DNA of 10,231 nucleotides from a bacterium (GTDB taxonomy: Bacteria > Sumerlaeota > Sumerlaeia > UBA8349), in the NCBI GenBank assembly GCA_013203855.1, contig JABMPG010000325.1:1-10231 (forward strand), read 5' to 3'. The notes beneath the pieces were generated by a model. The model saw only the letters and a list, made by a program, of their open reading frames with translations. It made no database searches and was not told where the DNA came from. Of this stretch, positions 1 through 6,757 are shown in pieces. Position numbers and translations under genes: made by a program. How positions within the stretch are numbered: position 1 is the stretch's first letter; each line of letters opens with the position of its first letter.

Positions 1-355
1 CAAAGGCGTCGGCGATCACGCTCTTGAAGATGGGCATTTCGGCTTGGATCTTCTCAAGGTTCGAGCCGTGGATCATGTCGCCGTTGAGAAGAACGAAATC
101 GAGTTTGCCTGCGAGATCGTTCTGGCGGGTTCGGGCCAGGAGCCACTCAATGCGGCGGTTGACCCCGGCGTAAACACCGGGTCCTTCGTAGGGCAGGCTG
201 AAGTGAAGATCGTTGGCGACGAGAAAGCGCAGGCGGGGAATCTCCGGGGCGTTGAGGGAGGTGGCCTGAGGGTGTTTCGGATGGCAGGCGGAGAGAGCAA
301 ACCCTGCGAGCGGAGCGAGGCCTGCCAGGAAGTTTCGGCGATTGATACGGTTCAT
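1..355 (-). CDS. Exported calcineurin-like metallophosphoesterase, N-terminal 118 residues (runs off window)
   Basis: The protein starts at the ATG at 355 and is cut by the left window edge. The N-terminus has a twin-arginine motif (NRRNFLAG, R6-R7), a hydrophobic stretch and a lipobox-like LSAC (C24), so export by Tat, possibly as a lipoprotein, is likely. The mature part opens with the first metal-binding motif of the calcineurin-like phosphoesterase superfamily, NDLH (D49, H51), and the second, NGDMIHG (G92-D93). The fourth position of the classical GDxxD is His here. These enzymes use a two-metal centre to hydrolyse phosphomono- or diesters; the substrate cannot be read from this fragment. 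The start codon overlaps the stop of the upstream diguanylate cyclase gene (ATGA), so the two are almost certainly co-transcribed and translationally coupled. The superfamily is distinct from EAL and HD-GYP, so nothing here says it degrades c-di-GMP. Confidence 0.85.
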   Translation of the reverse strand, partial: MNRINRRNFLAGLAPLAGFALSACHPKHPQATSLNAPEIPRLRFLVANDLHFSLPYEGPGVYAGVNRRIEWLLARTRQNDLAGKLDFVLLNGDMIHGSNLEKIQAEMPIFKSVIADAF

Positions 356-2517
356 TGTTTCTCGATCACCTCCTCGGAATTTCGGGGCTGGCAGACCACG
401 ACCTGGTTGCGTCCCTGTTTTTTGGCTTGGTAGAGGGCCTGGTCCGCTGCGCTGACGACCGCCTCGGCTGTCAGGCCGTGATCGGGGAAAACGGAAACGC
501 CGACGGAAACGGTAACGGGGTCTTGCTTGATCTTGAGCCCGTCCGCCACTCGTTTGCGGAGGACCTCGGCCCGGCGCGCGACAATCTCGATGGGCGCATC
601 GGGAAGAATGACGATAAACTCCTCGCCCCCATAGCGGCAGGCAATGTCCTCGAGTCGAACGTTGGCCTGAAGGAGGGCGCCCAGCTCGCGCAGCAGAATA
701 TCGCCGTCTTCGTGGCCATAGGTGTCATTGAAGCGTTTGAAGTGGTCCACGTCCAGCATAATGATACCCATGGGTTTTTCGCGGCGACGCGCCCGGTGCA
801 TTTCTCTGGCCAGGGAGTCTTCCATGTGCCGGCGGTTGTAGAGGCCGGTGAGCTGATCGCGAATGGACTGGACGCGAAGCATCTCGCGCAGTTTGAGGTT
901 GGCGAGGGCGAGGGAAAACTGCTCTCTGACGGTAGAAGCCAAGCGTTTTTTCGCCTCGAGTTGATTGGCCCGGGCCTCCTCGGGAAGGGAGGTTTCGGTC
1001 GGGCCCCATTGCAGGTGAAGCAGCCCGAGCAGTTCCCCTTGGGCCATCATGGGCAGGCAGATGTAGCCCTGGGGAGGTGTACCCGAGACATGACGGCAGG
1101 TCAGTTCGCCGTCCGGGTTGTCTACCTCGTGCTCCTTGCCCCGGCGCAGGGCCCAGCAGTCCTCCATCAGAAAATCGCCCTCCTCGACCTGGGGGTCGCC
1201 CCAGATGATGACGGTCTCGAAGACGTTCTGCGAATCGTTGTAGCGGCATAGCGCGCCGCTGTCGTTCGGGAAGAGCTCGCGGGCGAGTTGGACGATGACG
1301 CGGTCCGTCTCTTCCAGTGTGCGGCAAGCCTGCAGGAGGTCGCCCATCTGGTTGAGGAGCTGAATTTCCCGCGATGTCTGCTTGAGACTATCCACCCAGT
1401 TGGACAGATCGCGGTTGGCGCTTTCGAGGCGCTCGATGTTCTTACGGCTGCTGGACTGTTCTTTCTGCAGGGCACGGGTCTGGTTCTGGAGTTCCTCGGT
1501 CCGCAGTCCCACCTGCTCCGCCACGATCAGGGGTGTGCGGGATTGGAGTTTCCGGGTGCGTACGCTCAGAAAGAGAGCCCCCGCGCCGAGAACGACGGCG
1601 CAGAACGCCAGAAGACCGCCGCTGGTCCGGCGAAGGGAAGATCGGAGGCCGTGGAGAGTCGGCGGCACCAGAGATCCCTTTGGAATCACCGTGGCGACGG
1701 TCCAGCCCAGGCCCGGAAGGTGATGGAAAAAGAAGAAGCCTTCGCACGAAGCCTTTCCGATGGCCCTGTCACCGGTCTCCATGGCGACATAGCCCTCCCC
1801 TTTCTCCCGGATATTACTCATTTCCTGCGGGGAGAGAGAGGACGGCTCGGCAGGAATTCCCGCTTCGGAGCCAGGCGCTTGATGGCGGGTCCGCCCGGTC
1901 TCGTCATACACGATGAACGGCCTCTCGGCCCGAGAAAGTTCCGGCACGTCGAGTTCGGCAATGATTTCGTGGAGGAACCCGGCGGCGGCGGCGCGACGTC
2001 CCCGCTTGTCCGGAGAGGTCACGTAGATCAGAGCGGAACGCATTTCCGCCTTACCGGGCACGCGCCAGGCGGTTTCGAGGAATCCGCCGTTGCCCTGAAC
2101 CTCTGGCTCGATTTGGATGCTTCGGGCCAACAGACGTTCGAAGTGTCCTCCTTCCGCGGAAGACTCAACGATCACGCCTTCGGGGCCGATCCGGCAGATC
2201 GCGCCGTGCGGCCCGAGGCTGGCCGGGGCGGGATCGGTCGCCGGGAGAGAAGAGTCCGTAGTTTGGAGGCGTTCGGCAACTTGGCGGACCTCGTCGCGAA
2301 CGCTCTTTTGGAGAAACGCTTCGGCCGTTCGGGCCACTGCGGCCGTTTCTCTTGTCCAGATCGAGAAAGATTGGCGCTCGAGGGCTTTGTGGGTGGCGTT
2401 GAACGCCAGGAAGGCCAGCAGGAGGACAAGCGCGAAAACCGAGACGGGAACGAGAACGCGGGTGCGCCGCGCATAGGAGGCGAGAAAGGCCGCGTTGCTC
2501 AACAACTCATGTCGCAT
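352..2517 (-). CDS. Membrane diguanylate cyclase: Cache-like sensor, GAF, GGDEF (721 aa)
   Basis: It makes cyclic di-GMP from two GTP. Order of parts: TM1 about 20-39; extracytoplasmic region about 40-295, Cache-like from its alternation of strand motifs (AICRIGPEGVIVES, FIVYDETG, GLGWTVATVIPK); TM2 about 299-319; predicted coiled coil about 330-395; GAF about 388-540 (CWALRRGKEHEV, then CLPMMAQGELLGLL); GGDEF about 551-710. The catalytic motif is RYGGEEF (GGEEF 630-634), the metal-binding segment is MLDVDHF (D589), and an intact inhibitory I-site RLED (621-624) lies exactly five residues before GGEEF. Active, product-inhibited synthesis is therefore expected. I chose the ATG at 2517 because AGGAG lies 7 nt upstream and TM1 follows; the frame stays open upstream to 2742, but that extension has no RBS and no protein-like character. 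The last codons overlap the metallophosphoesterase start by 4 nt. No clear promoter is visible upstream; TTGCCC with TATTCT at 15 nt is a weak candidate. Confidence 0.95.
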   Translation of the reverse strand: MRHELLSNAAFLASYARRTRVLVPVSVFALVLLLAFLAFNATHKALERQSFSIWTRETAAVARTAEAFLQKSVRDEVRQVAERLQTTDSSLPATDPAPASLGPHGAICRIGPEGVIVESSAEGGHFERLLARSIQIEPEVQGNGGFLETAWRVPGKAEMRSALIYVTSPDKRGRRAAAAGFLHEIIAELDVPELSRAERPFIVYDETGRTRHQAPGSEAGIPAEPSSLSPQEMSNIREKGEGYVAMETGDRAIGKASCEGFFFFHHLPGLGWTVATVIPKGSLVPPTLHGLRSSLRRTSGGLLAFCAVVLGAGALFLSVRTRKLQSRTPLIVAEQVGLRTEELQNQTRALQKEQSSSRKNIERLESANRDLSNWVDSLKQTSREIQLLNQMGDLLQACRTLEETDRVIVQLARELFPNDSGALCRYNDSQNVFETVIIWGDPQVEEGDFLMEDCWALRRGKEHEVDNPDGELTCRHVSGTPPQGYICLPMMAQGELLGLLHLQWGPTETSLPEEARANQLEAKKRLASTVREQFSLALANLKLREMLRVQSIRDQLTGLYNRRHMEDSLAREMHRARRREKPMGIIMLDVDHFKRFNDTYGHEDGDILLRELGALLQANVRLEDIACRYGGEEFIVILPDAPIEIVARRAEVLRKRVADGLKIKQDPVTVSVGVSVFPDHGLTAEAVVSAADQALYQAKKQGRNQVVVCQPRNSEEVIEKQ
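364..373 (-). promoter_or_regulatory. Extended Shine-Dalgarno for the metallophosphoesterase, inside the upstream gene
   Basis: Read on the minus strand, this is GGAGGTGATC, ten bases matching the usual complement of the 16S rRNA 3' end. It lies within the last codons of the diguanylate cyclase gene. From GGAGG to the ATG is 13 nt, longer than usual, but the extended TGATC match brings the paired region closer to the start. It supports the ATG at 355 and efficient re-initiation after the overlapping stop. Confidence 0.6.
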
Positions 2518-2667
2518 GGATCGGCTCCTGAAGGTTCTGGACGGCAAAAAGGGGAGATGATCCGCCCTGGAAGGCATCCGGACGCTCTGTATTTCTCTTC
2601 GGCAGAATAGAGTGCTTCTGAAAGGGGCAATACCGGTTTCTTGGCGGACCGGATTCTGCTTAGGCAC

Positions 2668-2696
2668 TTGACAGGTCCCCGGCCAAAAAGGATGAT
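2668..2696 (+). promoter_or_regulatory. Sigma70-type promoter candidate for the Cache lipoprotein, in the 223-bp divergent region
   Basis: A perfect -35 TTGACA (2668-2673) and a -10 GATGAT (2691-2696, 4 of 6) are separated by 17 bp. Transcription would start near 2703, giving a leader of about 40 nt. The rest of 2518-2740 holds the AGGAG ribosome site of the diguanylate cyclase and an imperfect hairpin around CTTCGG near 2597-2602. I see no small gene in it. Confidence 0.5.
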
Positions 2697-2740
2697 GGGC
2701 GCGTGTCCGGGAACGCATCCCGAAGACGACCATCCACACC

Positions 2741-3568
2741 ATGAAAAAAACGGCTCAATATCTGACGATTCTCGCGATAGCCCTGCCCCTGCTGGCGGGC
2801 TGCGCCTCGCCCAAGGGGGGACAATCCCCCCGCGGGTCTCTCGACGTGGACGAGATCGCCCAGCGGATTCAGACCGTTCTGGACGAGATGGATCGGAACC
2901 TGGCCCAGGCCGCGCGGGATATTGCGGCCCAAGGGCTCTCCCTGCCCGAGTCCCGCCCTCTTCTCTCCAAACTCATTTCCGAACATCCCGATGTCACCGC
3001 CGTGGTCAGGACGGACGCCAAGGGAGTGATCCGCTGTGTAGAGCCCAGTTTCTACCGGCGCTTCGAAGGAATGTCGTTGTCGGAGCCGGCCCGGATGGCG
3101 CGGGACAACGGCCCCCCCGCGCCGCTTCTTACCCATGTTTTCCAGAGCGAAGGTTTCTGCAGCATCGATCTTGCTCATCCTCTCACCGTGGCTGACGGCC
3201 AGACCTCGGGGACGTTGTTCATTCGGATCCGGCCCTCGCGGTTCGTGATGGATGTTCTCCACAAAAGTCTGCGCGGGACGGACTGCGACTGCTGGATCAT
3301 CGAGACGGACGGGCACGTTCTCTTCGACCGGGATGGCCGAGACGGGGGCTCCAACCTCTTCGAGGAGCTCTCCTATCAGCCTTTCGAGGATCTTCTGGCC
3401 ACCGCACGGGAAATCGTGGCGGAACCTGAGGGAAGCGGGCGGTACCGGTTCTATGGCCCGGAGATGGGTCGCATCGTCCCGAAGCGCTGTCGCTGGCGAA
3501 CGGTTGGTCTGCACGGAACGGAATGGCGAATCGTAGTGGCCCGCGAGACAGGCCTGCTGGGATTCTGA
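2741..3568 (+). CDS. Stand-alone Cache-like sensor lipoprotein (275 aa)
   Basis: Residues 1-20 form a lipoprotein signal peptide (MKKTAQYLTI, hydrophobic core, LLAG) followed by the lipidated C21. The rest looks like one double-Cache-type ligand-binding region: a helix about 35-80, then strand motifs TAVVRTDAKGVIRCVEP (86-102), GTLFIRIRPSRFVMDVL (157-173), CWIIETDGHVLFD (184-196), RYRFYG (234-239) and GTEWRIVVARE (259-269). This resembles the extracytoplasmic sensor of the divergent diguanylate cyclase motif for motif. No transmembrane anchor, HAMP, kinase, GGDEF or chemotaxis domain follows, so it cannot signal across the membrane alone. It may bind a small ligand and act through a partner, possibly the neighbouring cyclase; that is inference. 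Four or more cysteines are present, including a C-x-C (182-184), and could form periplasmic disulfides. There is no clear Shine-Dalgarno; the start is fixed by the signal peptide. No terminator is evident downstream. Confidence 0.75.
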   Translation: MKKTAQYLTILAIALPLLAGCASPKGGQSPRGSLDVDEIAQRIQTVLDEMDRNLAQAARDIAAQGLSLPESRPLLSKLISEHPDVTAVVRTDAKGVIRCVEPSFYRRFEGMSLSEPARMARDNGPPAPLLTHVFQSEGFCSIDLAHPLTVADGQTSGTLFIRIRPSRFVMDVLHKSLRGTDCDCWIIETDGHVLFDRDGRDGGSNLFEELSYQPFEDLLATAREIVAEPEGSGRYRFYGPEMGRIVPKRCRWRTVGLHGTEWRIVVARETGLLGF

Positions 3569-3634
3569 GAAGTGGCACAGTCACCCCTGGGATCGCCCCC
3601 GGCTGAGATTCCGACCTATAGGACTCCAAACCCG

Positions 3635-3663
3635 TTGCGCGTGGATCGGGGAGATCCTATACT
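3635..3663 (+). promoter_or_regulatory. Promoter candidate of the pilin/glycosyltransferase operon, with a palindrome in its spacer
   Basis: A -35-like TTGCGC (3635-3640, 3 of 6) and a -10 TATACT (3658-3663, 5 of 6) are 17 bp apart. The spacer holds the inverted repeat GGATC-ggggа-GATCC (3643-3657), 5 bp arms around a 5-nt centre, ending exactly at the -10. A regulator could bind there, but 5-bp arms also arise by chance. Start of transcription would be near 3670, with the pilin ATG at 3714. Confidence 0.5.
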
Positions 3664-3713
3664 GATTTCAGGAGCGGGCAGACGCGACCTATGTCTTTTG
3701 AAAGGAGGCTTTC

Positions 3714-4094
3714 ATGCTGATCCGTGACAATTCCTCCCGGCGGGGGTTCTACCTCATTGGCCTCCTGATCGTCCTGGCGATCATCGCGATTCTCACCTAT
3801 AAGCAGCTTGCCCCGGAAGAGAAGGCCAACCAGGTCAACATGGCCACCATGTCCATCAACCGGTCCAAAAACACGGCCTGCAACGTGAACCGCAACCTGG
3901 TCCAGAATCAGATCTCGATGTGGGAGATCAACCACCTCGGCGAGAAGCCTACGCTCGACAAACTCCAGCAGGGAACGAGCTCCGTCCCGTCCTGTCCCGA
4001 AGGCGGGCAATACACCATTGGCGCCGATGGCCGAACCGTTTACTGCTCGATTCATAATCCACCGCCCGACGAACCGTCCCAAAACCTCCCCTGA
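3714..4094 (+). CDS. Type IV pilin-like / pseudopilin protein lacking Glu5 (126 aa)
   Basis: A short basic leader ends in Gly11 and is followed by the class III signal helix FYLIGLLIVLAIIAIL, so prepilin peptidase should cut between G11 and F12 and methylate F12. The fifth mature residue, almost always Glu in major pilins, is Gly16 here. After the helix (12-29) comes a globular part of about 95 residues with cysteines at 56, 94 and 111. The motif CPEGGQYTIGADG...YCSIH (94-114) is typical of small pseudopilins of several bacterial phyla (ComGC/GspG-like). The tail after the last Cys is Pro-rich (PPPDEPSQNLP). The start is secure: AAAGGAGG ends 5 nt before the ATG. It is the first gene of an operon with two glycosyltransferases and a Wzy_C protein, the next ATG lying 18 bp after its stop. 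No pilus ATPase or secretin genes are in the window, so it must use machinery encoded elsewhere. Major pilin, minor pilin or T2SS pseudopilin cannot be distinguished. Confidence 0.85.
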   Translation: MLIRDNSSRRGFYLIGLLIVLAIIAILTYKQLAPEEKANQVNMATMSINRSKNTACNVNRNLVQNQISMWEINHLGEKPTLDKLQQGTSSVPSCPEGGQYTIGADGRTVYCSIHNPPPDEPSQNLP

Positions 4095-4112
4095 TTTGAT
4101 TCTGGCCACTCT

Positions 4113-5363
4113 ATGACGCCTTCTCCCGCGCCTCCGGACGCCTTTCCCCCACGTATCGCCTATCTGCTGGCCGACCCCGGCGTGAAGTACCTGGATTCGC
4201 AGAAAGGGGCGTCGATCCACGCGCGTTCCCTGGTGCGTGCCCTGGAGCAGGAAGATGCCGAGGTGGACGTATATGCCATGCGGAAGGGGAAAGACAAGAT
4301 CAAGGGCTACAAGGTCACCCAGGTGGCTCGCTCGGGGTGGACGAACTGGGTGCAGCGCCGGGTGGCCGAAGGGTTTCTGAGCCGCCTGGGGCAGGGGGGC
4401 GTGGCGCCGAACTGGGCGACGGCGCTGGGTCTGCTCGCCTGGCAGAGGGATTTCTATCGGGGAGTTCGAACGGGCTGCGACGAGAGGCGTCCGCACCTGA
4501 TCTATGCCCGCAACAGTTGGCTGGCCTGGCCGTATGCCACCTTGAGGAAGCGCTATTGCGCACCGCTCGTGCTGGAGGTGAACGCGGTCTGCGCCATCGA
4601 ACGGCAGATGCGCGGCGAGATCGCTTTCGCACGCCGGACCGAGCGGATCGAACGCGAGACGTTCCGGCAGGCCGGACTGATTCTCCCGGTCACCGCCGAG
4701 CTCAAGGAGCAGGTTGTCTCCTTTGGGATCGACCCGTCAAAGATCATTGTCACGCCTAACGCGGTGGACCTGGAGCTGTTCCATCCGCGCAAATCCGGCC
4801 CTACGGACGGCTCCTTCACCATCGGCTGCGTCCACAGTTTCAAGGCCTATCACGGCATGGAGGTCCTTCTCGAAGCGGCGGCAATCCTGAGAGATCGCAT
4901 TCCGAAACTGCGGCTGCGGCTGATCGGCGGCGGAGAGGAACTCGACCGGGCGCGAGGCGAGGCGGCGGGTCTGGGTCTCGGGGGTATCGTGGAGTTTACC
5001 GGGACGGTGCCTCACCCAGAAGTGCCCTCGCTGCTGCGGGCATGCGACGTGGGGGTGGCGCCCTATCGGGGCAAGCAGAACCTGTACGGTTGCCCCATGA
5101 AACTCTACGAATACATGGCGCTGAAGCTGCCCATCGTGGCGGCGCGGTGGGGCGATATCCCGAACATCGTGGAGGAGGGCCGCAACGCTCTTCTGCACGA
5201 GGAGGGCGACGCCCAATCGCTGGCGGAAAAGATTCTCGAGGTCTACAGCCATCCCGACCGCGCCCGGGAGATGGCCGAAGATGCCTATGAGATCGCCCAG
5301 GCCCATAGCTGGCGCGGCGTGGCCCAGATGATCCTGGATTGGTACCGGGAGACTCGGTTGTGA
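4113..5363 (+). CDS. GT4-family glycosyltransferase (416 aa)
   Basis: A cytoplasmic GT-B-fold enzyme that transfers a sugar from a nucleotide-activated donor to a growing glycan, probably lipid-linked. The N-terminal Rossmann half runs about 14-205 (RIAYLLADPGVKYLDSQKG, with SIHARSLVRAL as the acceptor-side helix; VLEVNAV near 153). The hinge PNAVDLELFHP (215-225) leads to the nucleotide-binding half 235-410: IGCVHSFKAYHGMEVLLEA, LRLIGGGEE, VEFTGTVPHPEV and the donor-site block CPMKLYEYMALKLPIVA (327-343, with E333). The length is usual for GT4. Donor and acceptor sugars cannot be read from sequence. No Shine-Dalgarno precedes the ATG; with only 18 bp from the pilin stop, expression probably depends on translation of that gene. 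Its end overlaps the next gene by 4 nt. Confidence 0.9.
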   Translation: MTPSPAPPDAFPPRIAYLLADPGVKYLDSQKGASIHARSLVRALEQEDAEVDVYAMRKGKDKIKGYKVTQVARSGWTNWVQRRVAEGFLSRLGQGGVAPNWATALGLLAWQRDFYRGVRTGCDERRPHLIYARNSWLAWPYATLRKRYCAPLVLEVNAVCAIERQMRGEIAFARRTERIERETFRQAGLILPVTAELKEQVVSFGIDPSKIIVTPNAVDLELFHPRKSGPTDGSFTIGCVHSFKAYHGMEVLLEAAAILRDRIPKLRLRLIGGGEELDRARGEAAGLGLGGIVEFTGTVPHPEVPSLLRACDVGVAPYRGKQNLYGCPMKLYEYMALKLPIVAARWGDIPNIVEEGRNALLHEEGDAQSLAEKILEVYSHPDRAREMAEDAYEIAQAHSWRGVAQMILDWYRETRL

Positions 5364-6757
5364 CCAATCTCCGAGCGGAAAACTCCCGAAAGAAGAAACG
5401 GGCCGCTATCTACGCCTTCCGGGCGCTCGGGCAGATGCCTCCCGAACTCATCGTCGAACTGGAACCGGAGGTGGCGGAGGGCGAGAAGAAGCGAACCCGC
5501 CTTCGGAAACGGCCCTTTCCCAAGTTTTGCTTCGATCGGATTCTCGCCGCTCTCTCCTGGTTTTACGGTCAGCGAAACCGTCGGGTCCTGCGTCGGGATA
5601 CTCGGCCCTCCGGTCGGATTCGCGCCCTGCGGCTGGTCTCCCCCCTGGCCCATGGCGGGGTCGCGAAGGTGGCGGTTCAGACCACGCTGTGCATGCCGAC
5701 CGATGAGGTGGAGACGTGCCTTTTCGTTTTTGGCCGCAAACAGCAAACACCGGCGGCCCTGCGAAAACGGCCCGACATTCCCGTCGTCAAACGCCGCTTT
5801 CGTTTCACTACCTTTCAGTACAACTGGGTGATTTTTTCTCAGATGCGGGAACTGGCGGATAAGATTCGGAAATTCGAGACGGACGTCGTGCATCTGCATG
5901 AGCCGACCTTTGTCGTGCCCGTTGCCATCGCGGCGGGGATGGCGGGTGGCGTGCCACTGGTGGTGCACCTGCATAGTCTCTACACGGGCCGGCGCGAGGG
6001 GGTGAGCGCCACGCAGACTCGGCTTGAGCAACGGGCCCTGAGGAGCGCCCGTCTCATCGCCTGCACCGAGACTATTCGTCGCCATACTCAGGAATGGCTG
6101 GGCGAAACGGATTTCCCCATTCATATCGTGCCGGACGGGGCGGATGACGTGCCGAGCTGGCCACCAAATCCGGCGCTTGAGGAAGATCTCATCAAAGCGG
6201 CCGGCGACCGTCTCATAATCGCGAAACTGGCCCGCATCATTCCCCTCAAGCGAATCGATGATTTTCTCGCGGCCTGCCGCGCCCTCCTCGACGAAGGCTA
6301 TCCCATCTTCTGCCTGCTTGTTTCGTATGGGGTAGAACAGGACGCAGTGGAGATGCGCCGGAAGTTCGACGAGATGTTTCGTCCCGAGGAAGGGGAATTT
6401 CTCTATGCGGTCGAGGCGCCTCAACACCTCCTTCCGCGCGTGGCTATCGGGGTCTCGGCGTCAAATCTCGAGGGGCTGGGCCTCAACGTCCTTGAGTTCC
6501 AGGTGGCCGGAGTGCCCGTGGTGTGTTCGAACATCCCCGCCCATCGCGAGATGGTGACTGATGGGGAGAACGGGCTTCTCTTCGAGACGGAAAATGCGTG
6601 CGATCTGACGCGGCAATTACGCCAGCTGCTGGACGATGAATCGCTTCGTCGACGCTTGGCCGAGAGGGGCCGCGAGACGGCGGGGCGCTACGAGTGGAAA
6701 TGTTCGGCCCGGGAAACGGTGCGCTACTACAGGGAAATCCTGAGGGGTATGAAGTGA
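5360..6757 (+). CDS. Second GT4-family glycosyltransferase, with an N-terminal basic extension (465 aa)
   Basis: The catalytic core begins near residue 88 (IRALRLVSPLAHGGVAKV) and shows the GT4 plan: DVVHLHEP (175-182), VVHLHSLYTG (201-210), ACTETIRRH (234-242), hinge IVPDGADD (256-263), IIAKLARIIPLKRIDDFL (286-303) and the donor-site E-x7-E (E371, E379) in NLEGLGLNVLEFQVAGVPVV. The first 85 residues are not part of the usual fold. They contain two very basic clusters (SRKKKR, KKRTRLRKRP) and a short amphipathic hydrophobic stretch (FDRILAALSWFYG, 58-70) that could hold the enzyme at the membrane. I chose GTG at 5360: it overlaps the upstream stop as GTGA and has GGGAG 8 nt upstream. A TTG at 5339 would add seven residues with less support. 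It probably adds another sugar in the pathway of the preceding gene. Confidence 0.9.
   Translation: MTNLRAENSRKKKRAAIYAFRALGQMPPELIVELEPEVAEGEKKRTRLRKRPFPKFCFDRILAALSWFYGQRNRRVLRRDTRPSGRIRALRLVSPLAHGGVAKVAVQTTLCMPTDEVETCLFVFGRKQQTPAALRKRPDIPVVKRRFRFTTFQYNWVIFSQMRELADKIRKFETDVVHLHEPTFVVPVAIAAGMAGGVPLVVHLHSLYTGRREGVSATQTRLEQRALRSARLIACTETIRRHTQEWLGETDFPIHIVPDGADDVPSWPPNPALEEDLIKAAGDRLIIAKLARIIPLKRIDDFLAACRALLDEGYPIFCLLVSYGVEQDAVEMRRKFDEMFRPEEGEFLYAVEAPQHLLPRVAIGVSASNLEGLGLNVLEFQVAGVPVVCSNIPAHREMVTDGENGLLFETENACDLTRQLRQLLDDESLRRRLAERGRETAGRYEWKCSARETVRYYREILRGMK

Noticed and set aside
1288..2610. 440-codon open frame on the plus strand opposite the cyclase, and a second at 355-1251
   Set aside because: The opposite strand encodes clear TM, GAF and GGDEF motifs. 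High GC content leaves few stops in the antisense frames, and these products show no recognisable domains.
2590..2620. Hairpin around CTTCGG in the divergent region (CTCT...AGAG arms)
   Set aside because: The pairing needs bulges on one arm and has no T-run; too weak to call an operator or terminator.
2518..2742. N-terminal extension of the cyclase to 796 residues starting at 2742
   Set aside because: It lacks a ribosome site, crosses the divergent promoter region and reads as an Arg/Pro/Ser-rich non-protein sequence. The ATG at 2517 with AGGAG is much better.
3569..3634. Terminator after the Cache lipoprotein
   Set aside because: Only a very short GGG/CCC pairing is present and no T-run follows, so read-through into the pilin operon remains possible.
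5285..6427. 380-codon minus-strand frame opposite the second glycosyltransferase
   Set aside because: The plus strand carries a complete GT4 core; the antisense frame has no motifs or suitable context.
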